Positions 1 through 10,612 of a stretch of DNA of 64,000 nucleotides are shown one piece after another. The notes below the pieces were generated by a model. The model was given only the letters and a program-made list of their open reading frames with translations. It did not search any database and was not told the origin of the DNA. Positions within the stretch are counted from its first letter, which is position 1; each line of letters begins with the position of its first letter. Source of the DNA: Zelopaecilomyces penicillatus (Eukaryota > Ascomycota > Sordariomycetes > Hypocreales > Pseudodiploosporaceae); contig VCCP01000002.1 of assembly GCA_005765155.1 (NCBI GenBank), forward strand, positions 5,270,001 to 5,334,000, written 5' to 3'. Both the position numbers and the translations under genes were made by a program.

Positions 1-148
1 GTCGTTCATTATTCGGTTGCGGACTCTTTTCAGCACTTCTCTGCATATCCGCGATTCCTGTACCTGACGACGAACACCTGATCTCTGCCGAACCGATTAA
101 TCTCCTGTCGGGCCTGACCCCTTCGACCCGTGCCTTATCGTCTCGGCC

Positions 149-1076
149 ATGGCCAGCAAGGCAGCGAACAAGCGGGCAAGTTCCCACCCATTCTAATGAC
201 TCTTGAAGCAATCGCCTTACTGACCGTCAAATCAGTTGACTCGTGAATTCAAAACCATATCGGAAAACCCGCCACCATACATCACAGCCCACCCATCCGA
301 TGCCAACATTCTAGAGTAAGCCACCCGTTCTCGTGATACTACCGACTCAATTTCGATGCTGATGCTGTCGCTCTAGGTGGCACTATGTTATTACCGGCCC
401 AGAAGACACGCCCTACCACGGCGGCCAATACTGGGGGACGTTGATGTTTCCCCCGAATTACCCATTCGCGCCTCCAGCCATCCGTATGCACACACCATCA
501 GGTCGATTTCAGCCCTCAACACGGTTATGCCTTTCAATATCCGATTTCCACCCAAAGTCATTTAACCCAGCGTGGGAAGTATCTACAATTCTTATCGGCC
601 TTCTGTCATTTATGACTAGCGACGAAATGACAACGGGGTCTGTTTCAACGAGTGCGGCTGAACGAAGATTCATGGCAGCGCGGTCAAGATGGTGGAACTC
701 GACGGGCAATGGTTCACAGTTCAAAGGCACTGTCGCAAACAAGGGCAATGTCAAGGCTGGAGACGGTGGCGCCAAGTTTCGTGCTGAGTGGCCTGAAGTT
801 GATGCCGAGAACTGGGAGTGGATGAAGAAGAACAAGATTGATCCGGTGATGGGCGGTCGATTAGATGGCGAGAATGGCTCTTCTGCATGTGGACCTCAGC
901 TTGGAATTGCTGCTGGATCCAGTGGCCACCAAGCGCAAGCGGTGGTAGATGTTGTCGTCCAGCAGCGGGACGCTGGGCGTGGGTGGATATATCGCCACAA
1001 GCTTCTTGTTGCGGGGGGTGTGATTTTTTTATACGTGCTAATTGCAAGACTAATGGGTGGTGAGGGCATTGCGTGA
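149..1076 (+). CDS. UBC6: Ubiquitin-conjugating enzyme E2, ER tail-anchored (UBC6/UBE2J type)
   Basis: E2 enzyme of ER-associated degradation; it takes ubiquitin from E1 and acts with membrane E3 ligases on the cytosolic face of the ER. Exons 149-175, 236-315 and 377-1076 give 268 aa. The UBC fold runs from about residue 9 to 160 and includes PEDTPYHGGQYWG and the active-site segment TRLCLSISDFHP, with Cys87 as the thioester residue. This Cys motif, without the HPN of classical E2s, is characteristic of the UBC6 family. The C-terminus carries a hydrophobic tail anchor, HKLLVAGGVIFLYVLIARLM, followed by a few residues, as expected for tail-anchored insertion. Intron 1 begins GCAAGT and ends CAG, a GC-AG intron; no GT donor near it keeps the frame. 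The start is the first ATG and gives the conserved MASKAANKR N-terminus. Seen: frame, motifs, anchor. Known: family role. Confidence 0.95.
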
Positions 1077-1864
1077 TGTTTGGAGGAGATTAAAGTTATC
1101 TGCCTTGGGCCGGGCTTGATGTAACTCTGCATGATTGTATTTCACCCGCTCCCGTTCCACGCGCCAGCCTTAATGCCAGATACCAGTTGTCAATTATTGC
1201 CAATGACAGTTCAACGTCTTGTAGACGTTACAGGGTCCGGATATCTTTTGTCAATGACAAAACACCTCTGGCCCTCTTTCTTTACCATGTCCCACCGGTT
1301 TGAAGTCAACCTCATGCACTAGATCTATGCCTCCCTTGATCTGGCGTGGCTGCATTTCGCTCGCTCGCCTCAAAGGATGCTCGATCCAACCTAGACAATC
1401 AGAGTATTATTTATCGGGCATCAAATACCATTAGTAAAAGAAGATGTATAACTCTGTAGCCCCCCCTGTTTTGCGCCTCATGAATGTCCGCTTGAAACTC
1501 CCTGTAAACTACGTGGCATGCAATTTTCACTTTGGCCTGTTGTTTGTAAATAAGGGGTTCAAACCCCAAACTACAGCGGGTAGGAAACCAACGATGCCTT
1601 GCTATTTATCTTGACTACCTACTAAGTTGGCCTTGGCAAATACTTTGCAGGGAAGGCTAGACAATAGACCAGCAGAAAATCCAAGCACAAATGCTTGCAA
1701 CGGCCTTGGAAAGCTGTCCTTGGATGCTTGATGTAACAAACGCACACTCGGCATATCTTGTTACTTGATCCTTCGTCAACGAACCGCCAATCCCTCTCTA
1801 GACGTCCATGTCCATTGATAATACAAAACCTAGTAGGATCGCCACCTCGGAAGAAATTGAAAGG
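1077..1864. other. Intergenic region, convergent 3' ends
   Basis: Downstream flanks of UBC6 and of the minus-strand gene that ends at 1865. Small open frames here show no coding character. A GGGGTTCAAACCCC hairpin near 1553 resembles a tRNA T-arm but has no matching acceptor stem. Confidence 0.5.
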
Positions 1865-2690
1865 CTAAGAGGTGGTATCCCTGATGGAAGACTCTGGATG
1901 GTACTCATCAAGACTGTAGACATCATGTGGAAGCTTGTCCAGCACCTCGACTCCTTCTGTTTTAATTCGTAGGAGGATTTGACAGAGCCATGCATATCGA
2001 ACGTTTGAGATTCCAGACGTTTTGCACCAGACAGCCAAGGCTGGAAGGAATTCATTCCCATCCATCGCCTTTCTTGCCTCCGGGTTGATTCTGAAACTTC
2101 CAAAGGGCCCCTTTAGAGCCATCTTGGAGAACAGTTCAGTTCGAAGGTCACCACGCTCCGTCCCAGCTAGAAGTAAATGAAAAAGCGCATCCCCGAATCG
2201 TTGGTCAGCTTCTTCGTCGATCTCCTGAGCTGTGGTGTTAGGGGCAACGCTATTCTGAATCTCAGTGTTGTTGTTGCTGTTGTTGTCTTGATCCACGACC
2301 CGATCTACATCAGCGAAGATGGATGTCATGCGATTGCCTTCAACGGGGGGATTGGTGCAACAGCATTCATTTCCTTCGTGGGGAAACTGACATGGCATCG
2401 TAGATCGCTATTCAAGTACACTTAGCTTTGTGTTGTAATAGTGGTCTAAAATCGGTTCTACTTACCGAGGCTAGATAATCCTTGTGGCTTATGTAGCGAG
2501 CCAAACCCTTTACTTCAACCACCAGGTTATTGAGGCATTCGCATTGCACCTGGAAGCGGGGCAAGTCATATATGGGGGTTTGGGACATCGTGCAGGTATC
2601 CGGCTTGGCAGATGCTGGTCCCGAGCAAGACTGCGATGACTTTTTGTAAGATTTCATAAAAGACTGCGGGGGGTTGGGAGAGGATTTCAT
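1865..2690 (-). CDS. Hypothetical protein, two exons, family not recognised
   Basis: Two exons, 2466-2690 and 1865-2386, join in phase 0 (donor GTAAGT, acceptor TGTCAG) to give about 248 aa. The first ATG available is at 2690, but it sits directly behind a CCTTTTTCCAG acceptor-like tract, so this exon could be internal and the true start could lie further upstream. Visible features are a Cys-Glu-Cys-Leu motif (QVQCECLNNLVVEVKGLARY), an Asn-rich low-complexity stretch, and an acidic, leucine-rich second half. The CxCL motif vaguely recalls C-terminal regions of AflR-like regulators, but no Zn2Cys6 domain is found upstream. A second in-frame acceptor (GAATAG) would add three residues. No function is assigned. 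Confidence 0.45.
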
Positions 2691-3667
2691 ACTGGAAAAA
2701 GGCAATGTACTATTTACTGCTGCCCAGACTTGTCCTTTGTTGAGGAAAGCTGAGGAGGTTAATTTGTACTGGATGTGCCAATGACAAACTCTAGAATCAA
2801 TCCTAGAGTTACTAGATTCAAAAGCAGTGAATCGAAGTGAGATATATATGCTTTCTGTGATGAGAAGTGCTCCATGTGGAGCCCCATATGCATCTCACAT
2901 GCAAGTGTCTGTCTGCTATTGACAAGCAAACGAAATTGTGTGGCATTCTTTACTAAATAAGTCAAGTAGCAGCATCTGATTGCGTTTGAATCCATTGATA
3001 GGTCTTGATTTCTTTCGGAATAGGCAAGTACTGTGTTCCATCAAGCTGGCCTGTTATTGAAAAGGAAAGTGTGGTCGATTTACGTACTGACCAAACAAAT
3101 TTCAATACGTAAAGCTGGTTGTTCTATATATTGAGTGATTGGATTTATTAACCTGTATTGTCTATGGGTTTTCAATTGTATTGGACTCTACAATTGTTGG
3201 TTTGCACATGATTTATCAATGAAAGTCAATCTTTTCGTCTCGGCGTTGGCATTTGATATAAACGTATGGTGTAATGCACTTAATATTTGTAAATAAGCCC
3301 TTGGTGAAGATCTAACAATGTTGGAGGCTGGAGAAAAGTTAGACTACCTGCATACACTTTGCAAACAATACTACACAATCACTCAATGGAGCTCAGAAGC
3401 GTTTCGTTTCCTGTTCAATGCCCACCCTATACCTTAAATTTCTCCGAGGCCGGCGAGTAAAGGGTGCTGAGTCACCCCGCTAACCGCTCACCGAGAGCTG
3501 ACCGAAATACCCCTCCAACGACGTTGTCGCAACCACTTGAGTCATGGCGGGGTCTTTTTTTCTTGACTTTTGTCATGACTATCGATCGGACGCAGTTAGC
3601 CGGAGTCCTTGATACTGTTCACTGTATTTGAGAAGAAGTCTGCGTCACAGGCAAACTCACAGTAGCC
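2691..3667. other. Intergenic region, divergent promoters
   Basis: AT-rich spacer between the divergent unknown gene and the tyrosyl-tRNA synthetase gene. It would hold both promoters and 5' leaders. No RNA gene or repeat is seen. Confidence 0.5.
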
Positions 3668-5169
3668 ATGTCTACGTTAACTGAAGCTGAGCGGCTTGCT
3701 CTGATCCGCGAGAACCTTTCAGAGATCCTCAATGCGGAGATTATCGAGAAGATCATCACCGAGGGGCGGAACCCCAAGATTTACTGGGGTGAGTATACTA
3801 TAACTGGAGGTTGTCATGGGAATTGTGTTCCATACTAATAAGAGATTCCAACTAGGAACTGCCACCACCGGTCGCCCTCACTGCGGCTACTTCGTGCCCG
3901 CCATCAAGATCGCCCAGTACTTGGCTGCTGGATGCGACATGACCATTCTCCTCGCCGATATCCACGCCGTACTCGACAATCTCAAGTCTAGCGTCGAGCT
4001 CGTAGGACATCGCGTCGACTTTTACGAAAAGGTCATAACTGCAATTTTCAAGGCGGTCGGAGTCCCCACGGAACGCCTTAAGTTCGTCAAGGGCAGCTCC
4101 TACCAGAAGAGCTCCGACTACATCATGGACATTTACAAGCTCACATCAATTGTGTCAGAGCATGACGCGAAGAGGGCGGGAGCTGAGGTTGTCAAGCAAA
4201 CCGACAATGCCCCCCTCAGTGGTTTACTTTACCCTATTCTCCAGGTCCTAGACGAGCAGTACTTGGACGTCGACGCCCAATTTGGAGGTGAGGGATTCTG
4301 TTAGTAATGAGATGCTGAATGGTTAGGCTAAAAGTTTTATAGGTGTCGACCAGCGAAAACTGTTCATCGCAGCCAAGGACTGGCTACCCAAGATTGGCTA
4401 TAGAGAGGTAGGACTGACTACCCCCATTCACATGCCAAAAGTCATGTCTTGGCTAACCTACTCTAGCGTGCCCATCTGATGAACCCTATGGTTCCTGGAC
4501 TTCAGGGCGGCAAGATGAGCTCCAGTGACGAAGGTAATGCTGTTACTACAAACAAGACGCATAGTTTGCTAACGATAAGCAGACTCCAAGATCGATCTAC
4601 TAGACTCTCCAGAGGTTGTCACCAAGAAAATTCGCAAGGCAGTAGCGACCCCCAAAGTTGTTGAAGAGAACGGTGTGTTGGCATTCGTTGAGTTTGTGCT
4701 CCTACCGGCTGCGGCACTGCGCGGAAATCGAGAATTCCGCGTTGAGCGCGAACGAGACAACCTGGAGCCACTGGTGTACAGCACAATAGAGCAGATGCAC
4801 GACGACTACAGGAACGATGTTGTATGTGTTCCTGGCAATTCAATGTGATTTTACTGCGTTCTCACCGCTAACTTGACTCTACAGCTTACCCCTCAGCTTC
4901 TGAAACCTGCTGTGGCAAAGGCGTTGATTGAACTGATGGCACCGATTCAAGAGGCCTACCAAGCCTCAAAGGAGTGGCAAGAGATTGCCCTGAAAGCATA
5001 CCCGCCACCGCCGAAGAAGGAAAAGAAAGTCAAAGACAAGGGCTCACGGCATCCAGGAGCAGGAGCAAAGCTTGAAGTGCGGGGAAAGCCAGCAAAGACA
5101 GAGACCTCAGAGACCTCAGAGACCGCAGAGACCGCAGCGACAGTAGAATCAGTAGAGAAGGCCAACTAA
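3668..5169 (+). CDS. TYS1: Tyrosyl-tRNA synthetase, cytoplasmic
   Basis: Charges tRNA-Tyr with tyrosine for cytosolic translation. Six exons: 3668-3788, 3856-4287, 4343-4407, 4467-4533, 4583-4821 and 4885-5169; all phases agree and give 402 aa. The class I signatures are visible: the HIGH-like segment TGRPHCGYFVP near residue 46, and GGKMSSSD (the KMSKS equivalent) near residue 222. LLADIHAVLDN and QVDQRK-like eukaryotic TyrRS segments flank these. The C-terminus is a low-complexity tail: PPPPKKEKKVKDKG, then a run of Glu-Thr-Ser/Ala repeats. This gives a basic then acidic extension instead of the EMAP-like domain of animal enzymes. The start gives MSTLTEAERLALIREN and has no in-frame ATG before it. 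Confidence 0.95.
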
Positions 5170-5537
5170 AGACCCAATGAACGAACAACTTAGGGTCTAT
5201 TATGATGTATAAATGAAAGGCAAAAAAAGATAGAAACGCATATCAAGACATATTAAGTCCACTAGCTTGAATCTTTGTTCATTGTGCACCACAAGACCAT
5301 GCAAACATGTCGGTATGGGAAGTATCCTGGATGCTGTCAATCCGTATGCTGGTGGTATGTCGGTATGACTCATAACTGATGATTTTACAGCGTAATATAT
5401 TTAGGAGAAGCAGAATACAACCCGAATGATGAGATCAAATTGTCTTGAAGGAGTGACAATCATACCAGAGCAAGGTATTGTGACGATAAAGAGATTAATG
5501 CATCCGATTATTTTCTAGTTATCTCGACCATTCAAAA
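5170..5537. other. Intergenic region
   Basis: 3' flank of the synthetase gene and short promoter of the acetyltransferase gene. Nothing else is seen. Confidence 0.5.
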
Positions 5538-6176
5538 ATGCAGGCAACTTTACGTACAACTCGTCTTTTGATGGTGCCACTGGCGAAGCATCACTGTAAC
5601 GACATTATCAACCTGAACTCGGACCCCCAAGTCATGATGTACGTCGAGAATGGATCGCCGATGGACTGCGGAGCGGCAACTAAAGACCATGAATTACGCC
5701 TCAACAATCGTAACCAGATCCCTGGTTTGGGCCACTGAGCTGGCTATCTCAACGAATATTTTGTTGGCTGGTGGGCCCTCTCACCTTCATACCGAACCAC
5801 CGAGGAGAAGAAAGGTTTAGACACTGAAGATGACAAAGTCAGGGGTGATGATACAGAGAAGGAGCTTGATCCGACTCGTGCCGAACTTGTATATAGACTT
5901 CTGCCGCAGTTTTGGAAGCAAGGTCTTGCTAAAGAGGGAGCACACGAGTTACTCCGGTATGGATTCGAGATTTTAGGCTTGCAAGAAGTGTTTGGCCAGA
6001 CGATGGCTGTCAATGTAGCTTCGAGAGCAACAATGGCCTCCTGCGGACTGCGACATGTGCGTACTTTTTATCCTGTGTTTGAGGATCCTATTCCAGGAAC
6101 GGAGGAGGGGGAAGTAGAGTATCGAATTAGTAGAGAGGAATGGAAAACTGTTGTCAGGTCGAGAGGTCTGAGTTGA
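5538..6176 (+). pseudogene. GNAT N-acetyltransferase (RimJ/RimL-like) with in-frame TGA at codon 67
   Basis: One continuous frame of 213 codons is broken only by TGA at 5736-5738. Before it reads MQATLRTTRLLMVPL, the usual start of RimJ/RimL-type GNAT enzymes, and NSDPQVMMYV. After it, in the same frame, come AGYLNEYFVGWWALSPSYRT, then the acetyl-CoA pyrophosphate-binding segment PQFWKQGLAKEGAHELLRYG (Q-x-x-G-x-A), then the late GNAT strand ASCGLRHVRTFYPVFEDP. The stop falls in GLGH-stop-AGY, where relatives commonly have a Trp, so TGG to TGA is the simplest event. Intact, the protein would be about 212 aa and transfer acetyl from acetyl-CoA to an amine; the substrate cannot be told. Either a recent nonsense allele, readthrough, or a sequence error. 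Confidence 0.8.
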
Positions 6177-6622
6177 GGAGAGGGTTCGTCAGTAGTTAGT
6201 ATGAGGACGAGTAATATTGTAGTCTATAGAATGACTGGGTTTATGACGTCTTATTCAGTGTAAATACTCAGCATGCGTTATTACTGCAAGTCGCAGTGGT
6301 TGCTTCATATTCACCAACATATGTAGGCACGCGAAAGTCTAGAACAGTGAATACATTTCCAAGAGGTCGGGTGAAGTTGATGAAACATAGTCGTAGCTAT
6401 TTAATTGATGAATAATATCGATGTAGAACTAAACACTTTGCGACACTGCAGAAGACATGTGACCATCAGTTTAGAAACTATCAGACTATGGCTCAATCGC
6501 ACTGATATCGGCCGATTCCCGATAGATTCTGCCACGAACACGATCAGCTTATGATAGAGCCCAAAGAGAGCGCGTGACCATTCCACAAACACAGAATACA
6601 TATTAACCCCCCTACAGATAAT
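6177..6622. other. Intergenic region, convergent 3' ends
   Basis: Spacer between the 3' end of the GNAT gene and the 3' end of the minus-strand NACHT gene. No supported feature. Confidence 0.5.
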
Positions 6623-9600
6623 TCAACTTGTTCTCAGACTATCCATAAGTGCCAACAACTTCCTCACTTCAACAGCTCCATACGTCTGATCCAACAACTC
6701 CAACACGCCATGAGCCGTAATCTCAGGGTCCCACGGATCCGCCACAACCACCGTATCCACATCTGCACCACCAACCTCCATAAAATACCGAACAATCCTC
6801 GCCCAGCGGGCTGTGCCCTCCTCTAAATCAACATCGTAGAACTCGATCCAGTCCCTGCGCCGCGCATCACGCAGGTGCCGCAGCAGCATGAGCCAAGGCG
6901 TAGCAGGAGCGCGGGTCCAGAAGTCAAGATACTCGTGGTTGGGTCCAGGATTTATGGGGAGATTCGGGCTACGCAGAAGACTCTCGACTAGTCTTGGATC
7001 TGAGAGGGGGAAGATTGTCTTCTTTCTAGAGCAGAGAAACTCGGTTGCGTAAGAGAGCAGGGGCGTAGCATCTAGATTCTGTAGCTCTTCCTGCTTGTCG
7101 TTTCCTTTGCTCGCTCCTCTCCCAGCTGCTTCGATCTCCTCCCCTACATAATTGGCAAGACCAAACTTGACGGCAAGACATAGAAACGGCTGCCAGATCA
7201 GCGGGGCCTTCATCCTCGCCTCGTAAGAGCCAAAGGCACTTCTTGCCCAGTGGTCATGCGGGTCTTGCGGTTTGCGCAGCCAATACCATGAAAGTGTGTC
7301 GTTGAGCTGGTTCAAGAACCGTCGTTGAAGACCACTGGGATCGCAAACAACGTATCTTGCATGGGTCATGGCTAGCGCAATATCTGGCCACCATTCATCC
7401 AATCGCCGGTGGTGCTCAATCTCCTCAAGAGGACGCTTCAGGCGAAGAACATAGGATCTCAGCAACCTCAAGTTTGGATCAAAGTCAGCAGGGGAATATG
7501 CCACGAATCGCTCTGAAATGCCAGTTGCTTCCATGAGCCAATCCCGAACAGTTCTGTGTATGTAGGTAATCCGTTGACAAACTTGCTGGCGCGCTGCGTC
7601 AACCGCTTCGGCTGCCGCGTCTGTGCTGATAAACCTGGGCCTGCGAAGGTTTCCTTGGACATGAGGACTGTGAAGATCCAATAATCCCGCGAATCTTTGT
7701 CGAATTTGGTTGACAGTTGCTTCACAACGTTCCTGGATGCAGATGTCATCGGCTTCTACCACCACTCCATTGATAGCAAGCTCATCGTCCTCCCGATTCA
7801 GCGCAAATGCGAGCTCCCATACGGTAAGAGAGTTTGCAGAATCATCGCCCACAAAGTCTGCCACTGATTCTCTCACCTTCATAAGTTGAAACAGAACTGC
7901 CGTTTCGAAGAGCTGGGCATGGCTTTGGTTTTCGAAAAGGAGCTTCACAAAGAGGTCATCAAGTTCGGTCGGGAGTGAGTGTACTGTCTGCAACAAGTTG
8001 GAGAGCGATTCTCCTGACTGAAATTTCTCAAGAATTTGGTCAAGGGCCAGCCTGGTCCAGAGAAACACACCATCTGCTCGCTGGACAGTACGGGTGATCA
8101 ACTCCTCCCCCGAGCTGACGTCCTGCTTCACAAGCCGTCGAATGTGAACATTCGTCCTCAGTCTGTCCCTGGTGTAGCGATACATGTCGCCATAAGTCAG
8201 ATCCTGCAACCGCAAGTGAGGCACAGTGTGCTGAAACGCGTTCTCAAAGACTGCCCATGCACGAGACGACAGGCACATCTTGATAGAGCGACCCCTGTCT
8301 ACCAAACTGAGGTTCTTAAAGAAGTCGATAATCAAGATGTGGTCGCCCTCAAACTCATCCAGGCCATCTATGAACAAGCATATCTTGATTCGGGGCACGG
8401 CAGCGTCGACAAAAGCCTGAAATGCCTGGATGAGCTCCGGGGTGGACCAGTCTAAGACCAGATTTATTCTTTCCTTGGTCGTCATGGTGCGCAGTTTCTG
8501 CCACAGGCTTGGAAACGCCTGTGATGTCAGCTCTGGGTTTGACGACAAGAGCTGGTGCAGTAACGAGCGTAGTAAACCTGACTGCGAGCGCTGCTCTCTA
8601 GATCCACTGGTCCAGAAGAAGAAGCCCGCCTTGCAGACCGGCAACCCGTTTGCCCAAACATCTAAATGGTCTGCAGTTGACTCATGATCATAGAGAAAGC
8701 CCATGAAAGTTGACTTTCCCGAGCCCGGCTTGCCTGTAATCCAGTAGATGGGGCCAAGTTCGTCTGTCGCCAGCCAGGTTGAGAACTGATGGTCAGGGGT
8801 TCCATGCTGCTGAAGTTGTTGCTGTGGTTGCTCATCACGAGCGGTGAAAACCCACTCAAAGGTTGTATTGTGCGCTTTTACAATTTCCTGCTCTCGGTAG
8901 TGCATGCTCTTGTACGCAAAGCTGTCTAGGATGAACTCGTGCAAGATGCCGTCAGGAGCATAACGCGGTCGGCTAGGGATCTTGACAATCTCGGTATTCT
9001 TTCCGAACATGTCTTTCGAGGACCCATCCTTTACGTCATTTGGAGCAGAAGGGTGATTTGAGTTGTCACTAGATGCTGATACCACGGATGAGTGATGTGC
9101 TGCTACATCTTTTGGATTCATCACCTCCTGAGTGGCAGTCTTGGAAGCACGGGTCCATGAATGTGTCTCATTTCCAGCTTTGACATGATGTTTGCTAAAG
9201 AGAAGGGATTAGCGATACAATCCCAACATAATACTATTTCCATGCATGAGAGAAGATAAACTCACTTTAAAACACCGCCAAGGTCCTGAAATCGTTGATC
9301 AAGTTCACGCAGACGAGCCCCCAGAGCCTCAACATGGCGGCTGGTCCAGATCTGACAGCATGTCTCTCGGGCGACAGTCCCGGATGCGATAGCAGATGAC
9401 TCTAGATGCTGCTGCAGCCGTTGGAGTTGTATGACTAGATCTTGGGCAATCTTGAGGCATGCGAGCACAACAGGCGACAAGCGATGGGAAGGAGGAGGAG
9501 CGTGTAGGTTTGCAGTGGTGGAGAGTGAATGCACAATATCTTGGAAAGTTGAGACAGCGCTGGCTGGGCCAGTCAGCAGAAGGCGAGCATAGCGCTGTGG

Positions 9601-9843
9601 CTCATCTGCCTCAGCACCATCACCACCATTGCCTTGCGCAGATGAGACGACCGCAATGTCATTCGCATCACAATCATCATCATCTCCCTCATCAACATGC
9701 AGCGTCCAGACAGCGCGATGCAGCACAGCAGCATGTTGCAAAAAGCCAGCAACAGCAGTCTCAGAAGCCGCATCCAAAGATACGCTTCCCTCACTGCACG
9801 CGACAAAGGTAGTAGTAGTAGTATCAGGCACCGCTGCAGCCAT
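6623..9843 (-). CDS. NACHT-domain STAND NTPase (fungal NLR-like)
   Basis: Signal-transduction NTPase of the NLR-like class that fungi carry in large numbers, often tied to non-self recognition. Exons 9266-9843 and 6623-9194 (donor GTGAGT, acceptor TTTAG, phase 2) give about 1049 aa. Walker A is PIYWITGKPGSGKSTFMG near residues 342-357; Walker B is ICLFIDGLDEFEGD near 466-476, with the acidic pair expected for NACHT. A sensor-like CLSSRAW segment follows. The roughly 300-aa N-terminal region has an acidic DEGDDDDCD stretch and matches no HeLo, Goodbye-like or purine-phosphorylase domain that I recognise. The C-terminus has no ankyrin, TPR or WD40 repeats, so this is the repeat-less form (NACHT plus helical region). 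The function of this member is not known. Confidence 0.88.
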
Positions 9844-10612
9844 TTTATAGCATGTAATGGTGCGTGCAGCCTGCGATATTCTTTATTCAATTCCCTTTCA
9901 CTTTGGTCTTCTATTCTAAAAAACCAAGGCTAGTCCTTAATGAGGAAAAGCCAGCTATCTATGTTGGACGTGGAGTGGTTTGGCAGAAAGTCAAGGGTTT
10001 GCACGAATGTCTCCAGCAATGAAATGTGAAGCAAGCTGACTGCTGACTATGAGAGAGAGGAGAAACAAAGGTTGATGTAAAGGAACAGAGACAGAGAATG
10101 GTGAATAGTCTTGAGAAGGATCCAGCTGTTAGTTGCAAGCGCCCCATTCTATGAGTTTGTCATAGCCCGTGGAAATGCAATAAAGTCGAAGGTCAGCGCC
10201 AAGGGTTAGGGTTATTTTATCGACTCTGGTAAGTCTGGATGATCCCAACCAACACATTCCCTTTGGAATGTAATGGAAGTTGAATCTATACAGTTTGAAG
10301 TAGAGGTGCATCTATCTATCCTTCTAGCACTCAACTCAGATCTATGAATGACCCAAGTAAAAGTATCAAATAAAGCCACGGATTGGCCAGGGTCGTATCT
10401 AGTCTGTATGTGCGTCTGAGACCTCGTCCGTTACTCCATTGCCGATCCTACCAACCCCACACGAATGAGCAACCACAAACTCACTCACCTACTCATCACG
10501 AACTTGAAATAATTTGACAATCATCATCTCTCTCATTTAATCCAAATTTCACTTTGAAGCTATACTCTACGACAGGCATCTCAACATCATCCTGCAAAAA
10601 TCATTCTACACC
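9844..10612. other. Intergenic region, divergent promoters
   Basis: Shared upstream region of the NACHT gene and the glycosylasparaginase gene. It contains two telomere-like GGGTTA units near 10204, too few to mean anything. The 200 bp before the asparaginase gene are a C/T-rich leader with CATCATC stretches. Confidence 0.5.

Noticed and set aside
1545..1575. tRNA-like T-arm GGGGTTCAAACCCC
   Set aside because: No acceptor stem, D-arm or anticodon arm can be built at the right distance. A simple hairpin.
10203..10214. Telomere-like GGGTTAGGGTTA
   Set aside because: Only two units, inside an ordinary promoter region. Expected by chance at this scale.
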